64,000 nucleotides of DNA from Episyrphus balteatus (Eukaryota; Arthropoda; Insecta; Diptera; Syrphidae): NCBI RefSeq assembly GCF_945859705.1, contig NC_079136.1:87543120-87607119 (forward strand). The letters run 5' to 3'. Each line of letters opens with the position of its first letter. Positions within the stretch are counted from its first letter, which is position 1. A program made the translations under genes and the position numbers. Shown here one piece after another: positions 46,851 through 64,000 of the stretch. The notes beneath the pieces were generated by a model, which had not been told where the DNA came from, ran no database searches, and saw nothing but the letters and a program-made list of their open reading frames with translations.

Positions 46851-47976
46851 AGTAAAAATTGTGGTAGGAAATTATCAAGGCATTTTTTTTTTAAAGTTTG
46901 GGTGTCTTGCATTTTTCATTTTAAATACCTACTAAACCACATTATACTATTTAACAAAAGGTGCAATTGTACATTACCATGTATATAAATTAATATCTGT
47001 CATAAAAAATACATTAGCATGAAAAAAACCATTTATGAATGTATTTCAAATAACAATATAATCATTTCCATTGTTAAGAGTGAACGAAATTACATTTTTC
47101 TTGGTTCTTGCATAACTTATCCACCATTAGAGGTATGTTATACATCAAATCGAGCAACAAATTTTGTCCAAAATTACTACACCTTAACATGAAAAAAAAA
47201 AAAAAAAAAAAACAATAACAACAAAGGAACGTTCAAAAACCACTTTGTGAGACTTTGAAATTTTAATGAAAACAAAAAAATCTAAATGAACAAATTTATT
47301 CCTTTTGAAGAGGAATAGGTATGCAAAATGTCTTCTTTAAAATTGAAGAAAAGAAAAAATGCAAATTAAATGGATATTCCAATTTCTAACATTCAAATTA
47401 ATGGTAATCTAACACGAAAAAGGAACAACTTTCTTACTTTTCGTCGTCCTTGAAAAGTGAAAATTCACCTTAAGAGAACCATTTGGTTTGTTTAACTTTT
47501 AAATGAGGTAATTTATTGTTAAAGAAACGATAAAAGCAACTACTACACTTCCTCTTATTCTATGTATGAAAATTCTAATATTAGGTATGCCAATTTAATG
47601 GAAAAGGTAATTTATTTATGCGGAAATTAATTCTTTTCACCTCAACTAAGATTATAGAATGAAGATATTGTTACGAAACTTTTTAAAGGTTATTTTTTCC
47701 TTAAAAACACTGACACCACAACCCACGTGTCGTGCGTCTGTAGAGAATAGTACACTTTGCTCAACATCACATTAGTCACATTGTTAGCTTCTTTCAACTG
47801 TGGGTTTTATTATATTCATCATTTGAGGAGCGTTTTTTCAAAACTCAACAAACGCATTTTTTGCGAAAATGAGTTATTGGTATCGAAATTTTTGGCACGA
47901 CCAGGCGCACAAGATGACAAAATAAAAATGTTAAAAAAGTGAACAGTTTTAATTTAAAAAAATATTTAAAATCGAG
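46851..47976. other. Intergenic DNA, nothing recognised
   Basis: AT-rich; a 61-codon open frame at 47757-47942 shows no known domain. Confidence 0.35.
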
Positions 47977-48062
47977 CGTTTTTTCAAAACTCAACAAAAT
48001 TACTGGAGGTTTTTGCAAAACTCAACAAAATTATTGGAGGTTTTTCCAAAACTCCACAAAAT
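47977..48062. repeat. Short tandem repeat, about 30 bp, three units
   Basis: Units of the form TTTTTGCAAAACTCAACAAA with ATTATTGGAGG repeat three times with few changes. A further related unit sits at about 47830-47850 (GAGCGTTTTTTCAAAACTCA). Confidence 0.75.
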
Positions 48063-48344
48063 GGCTCGTTTTTTGAGTGAATAGAGAATTTTAAATTTTG
48101 GGTTTTTTATTTGATACAGAAAGGTAGTTGTATTTAGGTTTAAGTTCCTCCCATAAGAATTCTTAGACACATTGCATCTCACTTTGTCAAAAATTATCTT
48201 CATAATTTTTATAAAATATACAGGGGGCCCCAAAGGCCGCAAATGAAATGTATGGGGTTCTGAGTATTAGTTTAGGAGCTACTTAAAGATCTTGAAACGA
48301 TGGAAAGTTCAATTTGTATAAATTTTCTTAAATTGGAATTTTGT

Positions 48345-48400
48345 TTTACCAAGTTTAGGATTCGTAAAAAAATCCAGTTCGAGATAACAATCAGACACAT
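48345..48400 (-). repeat. Family B end fragment
   Basis: CAAGTTTAGGATTCGTAAAA AAATC, then AGTTCGAGATAACAAT, matches the end of the minus-oriented copy near 39430-39475. Confidence 0.6.
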
Positions 48401-48914
48401 AAGAATTGATTTGAACTGAACCGTTATCAACTTTGTCTGCCATAGAATCGCCTTTTTGATTTCTAAATTTTTCGCAAACGATATAGCCAATTGCAACGAA
48501 AATGTTTAAATTTTCTTGAAAATAAAAATTAATGAAATGGTTGCTGAATTGTTTGCAATCGAAATATTTATTTTTATATTTAAAAATTTGTATGTATTTC
48601 GGATAATTCTTACTAATCCAGTTAAATAAGGATTTAACCTCGGAATGAATGTTAGTAGAAATTCTTTTTGAAGTGAAAACTTCTTTAGTATCGTAGTGAT
48701 TTGAAACAAGATGAAACGAAAACGCGACACGACTTCAACTTGTTATAACTTTTTTGTTTTAATAGATAAATAAATGAAATTTGTACTGTAGATAGGTAAT
48801 TAAATAAATTATAATTTTACAAAATTTCAATTAATTTTATATTCAAAATTCGGAGATAACGGTAAAAAGATGTTCTTTTCCAACACACGTTATATCTTTT
48901 GATCTAGTGCACAT

Positions 48915-49605
48915 ACAAAGGAGAATGGGCAAATTTGTATGGAACGTGGACGTTACGCGGCCATAAATGAATTTGTTATTTTATGATGTTATTAAGTCTT
49001 ACATATGTTTTGCAGAAGTTTTATCCTTGTGACGTACTTCAGAAACGGGTAAAATGCATTTTTGCATTTAACACTTTATGCAGATTGTCTCAATGTTGTA
49101 TCTTTAATATGTATTAAAAGTGCATATTATGATACTCTGTTATTTTCCCTGACTCTGAAGACCTTAATCTTGAATATCCAACCACTAGAACCCAAACTAT
49201 TAGCTTTTTTAAACAACAATTTTAAGCCTATTTTGAGAGTTTTGTTGTTCAATTTTTTGTTAGTTTGAATCGTTTGAAAAACTCTCGAACAAAAACAAAA
49301 GTGGTTGGCTTAAAAATCTTGTATTATGAGTTCTATTGGTCGGATTTTTAAGATCAATGTCTTCAGGGTCAGGGAAAATGACAGAGCTTCATATTGTATA
49401 TTTAAAATAAAAATATAATCCAATTTTTCATTCACACATTAAACGATGCATTAACAATACTAATATTGCAATATCTTGCATTCTAAATGCAATACAGTGA
49501 AACATCCAATGTAAAAGTTTGTCCTAAGATATAGCCCTTTCATTTAATACCAATTTCATTAATGGCCGCTCAACGTCCAAAATGCCCATTCTCCTTTGAT
49601 TTAAC
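48915..49605. repeat. Diverged foldback family A relative
   Basis: AAAGGAGAATGGGCAAATTT and GGACGTTACGCGGCCAT (48917-48964) return inverted at 49561-49600 as ATGGCCGCTCAACGTCC and AAATGCCCATTCTCCTTTG. The middle (49310-49440) has CTTGTATTATGAGTTCTATT and GACAGAGCTTCATATTGTAT, matching the loop side of the 15039-16731 element. Confidence 0.6.
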
Positions 49606-49797
49606 TTTAATACGCATGCTGATAACATAACCTTTTATTTGATATATCACACATAACGTTACGTGCTCTACAAGCTACACAATCTTAAATTGAAAAAAAT
49701 TTTAAAATACCTCAAAACACCTGTGGAGATCTGTTGGCGATGACCAGCTACCAGTGTAGGAAGTACCGTAATCTCAGTCTGGAAATTCGACATGGTT

Positions 49798-50362
49798 GAC
49801 TTTAAAAAATTCTAACTTCTCTTGTAGACAACTTTGAAATAAGATTTATACATCATTATACAAGGTGAAACAATAAGCTTTCACATCGTATAAAATTTGT
49901 TATAGGTTGTCAAACAAAAAAATTGATTTAATAGCATGAGAACATAAAAATAAATGTTTTTTTTTGCTTTTTGGATGAAATTTCATCGAGTTTAAAAAAT
50001 TCTAGCTCTTTTTGAAGATGTCTCATAGACTTGATCGATATATATATTTTGAGCTAAGACAATAAGCTTTCAGATGGTGTAAAAATTTGTATAGGTTGTT
50101 AGGTAAAAAATGCATTTAAAAGCGTGAGAAGATAAAAATACGTGCTTTTTCGCTTTTTTTTTTGATGGAAATTGATCGAGTTCAAAAAATTCTAGCTCTT
50201 TTTGTAGATGTCTCATAGACCTGATCGATATATATATTTTGAGCTAAGACAACAAGCTTTCAGATGATATAAAATTTATATAGGTTGTAATATAAAAAAC
50301 ATGGATTTGAAGGTGATAGAATAAAAATAGGTAGATTTTTTCTATTTTATTTTTTTTTTTTT
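49798..50362. repeat. Tandem array of three ~188-bp units
   Basis: Units start near 49798, 49989 and 50177. Each carries AAAAAATTCTAGCTC, GATGTCTCATAGAC, GAGCTAAGACAATAAGCTTT, ATAGGTTGT and a G/AAGATAAAAATA block followed by a T-rich tract. Units 2 and 3 are closer to each other than to unit 1. Satellite-like with a near-nucleosomal period; no coding. Confidence 0.8.
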
Positions 50363-50614
50363 TGCAAGAAAAATGATTTTTTAAGGTTTCACTTCTACCA
50401 TGTGTTAATTGCACACATGATTTTTTTTTATATGTATACCAACATAAGCGACATGATTTAAAGGTATTTTTTAACACTAATTCCAACAAAACTCACAAAC
50501 AAGTCAACCTGACCATCCCTGAAAAGTAATGCACCTTATTCATGTTGATCTGACACAAATATCTGAAGTGTAGTTTTCCAATTTTTTAAAATCTGCACCT
50601 TATTTTCAAACCAA

Positions 50615-51100
50615 GAAAATTAGGACTTGCGGACATGAGATTTTTTTAGATTTTTGAGGGTAGTTAAAGAATATCCAAACAAAGATTAAAATGAAAAAAT
50701 TAGCCTATTTGCACTTATTTCTAAGATGAACAAGAATCTTCTTTAGTGCATATCCTAAAATTTGCCCCTCCATCAAAAAATACCATTATTTCGTAGGTAT
50801 ATATATTTTTTGTAAGGGATTGTTTTGATTTTTAATAATGATGGATTCTAAAATCTTCATGCAAAATTTGGTTCATCTACCATAACTTTTAAGGGTCTTT
50901 CCTTAGCCTATTTTTGCTAATAGCCTATTTTTGCCATAGCCTATTTTTGCTAATTTTGAAAATCTCCATTCGCGATTTGACCTTGAAATCGCGACAAGCG
51001 GACATGAGATTTTTCTAGACTTTTGAGATATGTTATAGAATGGCAAAAGGAAGATATTGAGCAAAAAAAATTTCTATACTAACATTCATTCCGAGATTTA
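50615..51100. repeat. Diverged direct duplication of about 370 bp
   Basis: GACTTGCGGACATGAGATTT (50625) recurs as CGACAAGCGGACATGAGATT (50990), each followed by TTTTTAGA or TTCTAGACTTTTGAG and a similar run. Between them TAGCCTATTTTTGC repeats three times (50907-50950). Confidence 0.6.
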
Positions 51101-51499
51101 CCCCTTTTTTCTCCTTATTTTACTGTATTATACCCATTTTAATCGATTCACAGGATACCAAAAAGCTGATCAAAAGTCTAAAATAAAAAATGAAGTGTAA
51201 CATGAATATTTTTTTTCCTTTATATATAGAGGTACTAACTTTATTTAAAGCATATTTTTTTCAATTAAGAAAATTTCTTTTTTGTATTTTGATCATATAA
51301 GGTGAGAGTTCAAAGAAAAGAAGAAAAATTAACAAAAAAAATAGTATAGTAGCCCTTGGTACCTAAAAACTTAGTAGGAACTACATAATTTTCGCAGTAT
51401 TTATATATAAATTTTATATTTTACCGATTTTCCCTTCCCATATTTAATAGATTCGAGATCTTAGCATCCCATATGCTAACTATTTTATTTGCATCTTAA

Positions 51500-51691
51500 C
51501 TGCAAACAAAAATCAATTATAAGCGGAGAAAGCAAAATACTGTTGCAAAGTCGAGATTTTTCGAAATTTCACAAAACTGCATTAAATCGAAAACCGTAAG
51601 GATTTGGGATAAACAAGTTACCAAATTCTGAGAGCCCTAAAGTTGGCCTATCAGCATATTTCGTTTGATCCATTACTTTTGGGACACCCTG
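51500..51691 (-). repeat. Solo right arm of foldback family C
   Basis: Ends TTACTTTTGGGACACCCTG TA and contains TTGGCCTATCAGCATATTTC, TTACCAAATTCTGAGAGCCC and ATCGAAAACCGTAAGGATTT, as in the arm at 46080-46198. The other arm is missing. Confidence 0.75.
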
Positions 51692-52758
51692 TATAGTTAT
51701 TTAAAATAAAAAGATATATACCTAGTTATTTAAAAGTTATAAAATTCCAAACTCAAAACCACAATTTTTTTAATGTAAATCATATGGGAAATAGAAATTT
51801 GCAATGCGGCAGTACTTAATATTAATATTAAGGGCTGTAACTTTTACAGTATTTTTTTTTTCGCCATTTCCAACAATATTTTCTATATATCTATGAACAA
51901 AAAAAAAATAATTTTTTTTTAATCAGTCTAATTTTTATGTATAAGGAAATCTAAATGCCCCATACTATTCAGATTAAAAATCTCCAGCAACTAATGAAAA
52001 TTTGAAAATTTACCTCCATAATTTGGATAAGTTAAAATCCTTTAAACCCAAGAATTAGAAACCATCTGTTTTCTTTACTTATTATGAACTCAAACCATTC
52101 CCTGAATCGCTGAGTAAACACCCCATATGGGTTTGATTTTGGAACGAAAATGACTATTATTCCTAATATATATGTCCCAGTACTTCATATTTCCTTCCCC
52201 CAATTTAATGCATCCCTCTTTTTGGAAAAATATCTCTATAAATTTAAAACTAACAGGGTTTTGGCTCATGTTGCTTTGTTTATTGGGAATGTTTCAACGG
52301 GAAAAGGGGTTATTATAAGGATTGCATGGTTAAAAGGTATATTGAATAAATCAACTGCCTTAAAAGACTCAATGGGGACCATTTGTTTAAATTAATAATA
52401 TCTAGGTAAATACATTTATTTTAATTCAAATCTCTAGCTACCATTAATGGTCTGTTTTATTTACCTACATCTTAAGTATTAAGTGATTATGTGACATCAC
52501 ATCATTTTAAATTGGTAAAATTAAAATTAATTTTTTGCACAAAAATATGAAGATATTAATAAGGTTCAGCCCCATTGTGAGAAAAAAAAAATCAATTTTT
52601 CCATTTTTTTGGCCTCAAAAAAGGCTTGTGTTTAGACGTTGGACAGCTGCCAAAAAATACATAAATGCTTCTCTACTTCCACTTGTATATTCCTACCCAA
52701 TACAAACTGTTTATATATTTTTCTTAATAAATAAATCTTTTCTCTTTCCTTTCCCCAG
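51692..52758. other. Region upstream of the CaMKK coding start
   Basis: A pyrimidine tract and acceptor TTTCCTTTCCCCAG ends at 52758, so the CaMKK start codon lies 15 bases into an exon and an upstream untranslated exon must exist outside what I can identify. An open frame at 52150-52395 (81 codons) has no known domain. Confidence 0.55.
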
Positions 52759-52773
52759 GTTTATTCAATCAAA

Positions 52774-61259
<8,486 letters not shown>

Positions 61260-62021
61260 GTGAGTATTTGAAAGAAATTTACAAAGCTTTTTTATATATG
61301 ACTTGAAAACGAATAAAGAAAACTTTAAAATAACGAACAAAATTTAGGATACAAAAAAGCTTGAAACCCCTCTTTCAAAAAATTAACAAAATAAAAGGAA
61401 GCTATGAAAAACTGTATTTATGGTTTTTTATTTATGCTGATAATCAATTCTATATTAACTTCAATCATCAGCCCGGAACTAAAAATTTCCCTTGCTGATG
61501 TTAAAAGAGAAGAATACTAGCTATCGTATGCGTTATTTCTTGCTAGCTTTAAGAAAGTTATCCAAAGATAATGGTTGTTAATATCTTAGAGACTTCAAAA
61601 CTAGACTTTACAACAAGAATACTTGTTAATAACGTAAAAAAAAAACTACCAAGTACGGAATTAGACGTTAAGTGCGTAGCAATAATTGCATGCAGAAAAG
61701 AAAGTTCAATTTGCAAAGTAGTATCAAAGAAGTTTTGAAAAGACTCATCATTTAAAAATCACGAAATGAAGTTCTATCTATTATTCTATCTATTATTTTC
61801 GAAACTACATAGTTATTGAATTGAAAAACCATTCCAAAAATATCCATCACTTTTTTCTATCACTCACACCCAAAATTTGCTGCGGGCTTTCTTCCACAAA
61901 CTACCCATTTTTCGCGATCACCCTGGGTAGCAGGGCTGTCGTTTCACCTTTAGAGTAGGCAGTACTTTAGTATTTAAAAATGCAGTACGCCGCAGTACGG
62001 CAAACATAAAACACACAACAC
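61260..62021. other. Start of the last visible CaMKK intron
   Basis: Donor CAAATTAAG|GTGAGTATTT. No exon encoding the expected HPWVT-type block is found before 64000, so the intron runs out of the window. CAGGGCTGTCG at 61931 looks like a transposon end without a partner. Confidence 0.5.
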
Positions 62022-62242
62022 GTTGCAAGTTACATGTTTCATGTGGCAAGTTGCATGTGACAAGTTGCATGTGGCAAGTTGCATGTGGCAAGTTGCGTGT
62101 GGCAAGTTGCATGTGGCAAGCTGCATGTGGCAAGTTGCGTGTGGCAAGTTGCATGTGGCAAGTTGCGTGTGGCAAGTTGCATGTGGGAAGTTACATGTGG
62201 CAAGTTGCATGTGACAAGTTGCATGTGGTAATTTCCATGTGT
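62022..62242. repeat. 14-bp minisatellite, about 15 units
   Basis: Tandem units of GGCAAGTTGCATGT with small variants (GCGTGT, GACAAG, TTACATGT). Because 14 is not a multiple of 3 and the unit has no stop in any frame, both strands appear open in several frames and encode 14-residue repeats such as LATCNLPHATCHMQ. These are not genes. Confidence 0.93.
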
Positions 62243-62250
62243 CAAGTTGC

Positions 62251-63212
62251 CAGGGTTGCAAAAAGCTCACATTTCAGCTCAGCTCACAGCTCACCTCAAA
62301 TTTGAGCTAGCTCACTTTTGAGCTAGGTACCATAGCTCAGCTCATTTGAGCTGAGCTGAAAGTGAGCGCCCCCAACTTCCAACGCCTATATCTCGGAATT
62401 TTGATGCCAAAAGGTAGCGGGGACTCTAACCTACATTTGGGTACAACTCTCATCCCTGTAGGTCCACGCGTTCTCAAACCGGGAGAACTTAAAAGAAAAA
62501 AAAAAAAATAGGCACGATTCTGAAAAAATAGGCATGATGTGGCGGTTTAACATGTAAGGCGCTTTTTTAAAAATCTGACAATGTGCAAAGCGTAGGCCCA
62601 TGACACAAGCTATCATTTGGCATCACTCCCAAAAATTGCTCTCAAGCGGTTTAGCTTCCAGGACTGTTCAAATATTCGGGGATTTTTCGAAAAAAAAAAT
62701 TTACCCCAACTTTCAAACGCGATTTTCTCGGAATTTTGAAAAAAAGTACAAAAACCGGATTGTACCGGAATGTGTTTTTATGATAAAAAAAGAAATATTT
62801 TACTAAAAAAAATACAAATATATTTACTATTAAAAAAACCAAGAAAAAAGATCACGAAAAATTATCTGTTTTATTTATAAAAATATCCATGTGCTAAAAT
62901 AATTCTATTAATAACTAGAACCAAACATCTTAAGCTATGGTGTTTTATAAAAGTTTAAAATATCTTCATATTTCATTATACTTTCCAAATAAAAATCAAT
63001 GTATCCTCTCACCCATCACAGCTCAGCTCAGCTCACTTTACCTTAGCTCACCCAACAGCTCAGCTCAGCTCACCGACAGCTCAGCTCACCCAACAGCTCA
63101 GCTCAACCATTAGCTCAGCTCATAGGTACATAGCTCAAAAGTGAGCTAGCTCAAAATTTGAGCTGAGCTGTGAGCTGAGCTCAGCTAACTTTTGAGCTTT
63201 GTAGCAACCCTG
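62251..63212. mobile_element. Non-autonomous hAT element with AGCTCAGCTCAC repeats, 962 bp
   Basis: Ends CAGGGTTGCAAAAAGCTCA and, reversed, CAGGGTTGCTACAAAGCTCA, followed on both sides by about 80 bp of inverted GAGCT-rich sequence. The flanks CAAGTTGC (62243-62250) and CAAGTTCC (63213-63220) are an 8-bp duplication with one mismatch, though the left one is also part of the minisatellite. The ends hold dense TCAGCTCAC / GTGAGCTGAGCT arrays. No transposase. Confidence 0.8.
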
Positions 63213-63220
63213 CAAGTTCC

Positions 63221-64000
63221 ATATTGCTACTACTAGTGCTGAAGCAAACACAATTCTCATAAAATTACCACATCGCACATTTTATGCGCAATTCATTTAC
63301 TTTCGTTAACCATATACCGTACGTTCTGAACCGCACAACATGAGTAAATTTCACAGAATAAATTGAAAACTACATGGACGCAAGGAAGATGAAAGAATTA
63401 ATTTATTGTTCACTTGATAAAAATGTAAAAAAACTAAGTGTGGATTAATTACTTAATAATAGAAATTAAAAATATCAAATGAAATTCATTTACATATACT
63501 GAATGAGAAGTATAACTTCAGTCGCGTGTACATGTGTACACACACTCTTTTTTATCGATGGAACAAATAATGAAATCATTTTGTCCTCGAAAAAATAAAA
63601 AGACCCTAACAAATTAATCCATAATAGTATGTATATTATATCATACATAACATTAAAAAAAAACAGCATACTTGTCTATAGAATTTTTATTTCATGAAAA
63701 AAGTACTGATTTATGATTTTTTCAGCGATTTTTTAAGCTGAAGCCATAAGTCATACAAAAAAATTAATAACAAATAAAATGTGGGTTTTTTCTTCTTTTT
63801 TTTTTTGTATAAAATAAAGAGTGATTGTAAAAGAAAGCCGCGTTTGCAGTAATACGCTAATAACAAGAAAAAATCATTTCTTTTTTAACTTTTTTTTATA
63901 AATTCTCATGTTTGCCATAAAATATTTTGTTGGACAATTTCAGATTCCTTACCATTTCAGATTCTTCTTAATTCTTTTATTGTGAAAGGATTACTTTTTA
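63221..64000. other. CaMKK intron continuing to window edge
   Basis: No exon found; TTTCAG sequences at 63720-63725, 63938-63943 and 63955-63960 are not followed by CaMKK-like codons. Confidence 0.4.

Noticed and set aside
52150..52395. 81-codon frame upstream of CaMKK
   Set aside because: No domain, no splice or promoter context; codon content is not distinctive.
61931..61941. CAGGGCTGTCG, hAT-like end
   Set aside because: No matching inverse end or 8-bp duplication found nearby.
61918..62305. Several 60-98 codon frames on both strands with 14-residue repeats
   Set aside because: Produced by the 14-bp minisatellite, which has no stop in several frames.
63720..63960. TTTCAG acceptors as start of the next CaMKK exon
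   Set aside because: The following codons do not encode the expected HPWVT-type continuation of the kinase domain.

Overview
This is eukaryotic, AT-rich, intron-containing DNA from an insect, most likely a fly (Diptera). The evidence is a CaMKK-type protein kinase gene with GT-AG introns and a fly-like low-complexity N-terminus, Jockey- and RTE-clade non-LTR retrotransposons, mariner/pogo-like remnants, and many short hAT- and mariner-type non-autonomous elements. I cannot name the species. I saw no rRNA, tRNA, CRISPR array or prokaryotic gene organisation.

Only three host genes can be supported. (1) On the + strand from 52774, a CaMKK-like calcium/calmodulin-dependent protein kinase kinase gene runs to the right edge. 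Four coding exons (776 codons) are in the window, and the C-terminal regulatory part lies beyond 64000. (2) and (3) On the - strand, two single-exon genes at 29953-30867 and 34789-35751 encode secreted, cysteine-containing, helical proteins of 304 and 320 aa. Their shared cysteine spacing suggests an old tandem pair. An RTE retrotransposon has inserted between them.

The rest is mostly transposon-derived. 0.5-4 kb: a degraded foldback copy, an ACCGACTTCC element, an hAT MITE, a mariner-like end. 5.9-7.3 kb: mariner transposase remnant and two small MITEs. 7.8-9.25 kb: a truncated Jockey copy joined to an RTE fragment. 10.4-11.3 kb: a pogo-like element with eight copies of an 11-bp motif. 12.4-13.1 kb: a candidate Transib element with CACAGTG ends. 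14.7-18.6 kb: a nested inverted-repeat region containing a 1.7-kb foldback element and a TA-flanked MITE. 21.7-22.7 kb: a truncated Jockey copy with a poly(A) tail and a (TTTA)n array. 26.4-28.2 kb: an hAT element with a second hAT inside it. 32.4-34.0 kb: an RTE copy with an 18-bp target duplication. 37-48 kb: dispersed repeat family B, a GGGGCCCC-rich hAT and a 1.0-kb foldback MITE. 49.8-50.4 kb: three ~188-bp tandem repeats.

The 6-kb CaMKK intron (54738-60721) holds a 307-bp tandem array and a Jockey remnant split by a 1.26-kb foldback element that carries a perfect 234-bp palindrome. The next intron holds a 14-bp minisatellite and an hAT element. Long stretches between these show nothing I can identify. 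Family names (Transib, pogo, Harbinger-like) rest on termini and target duplications read by eye, not on searches.
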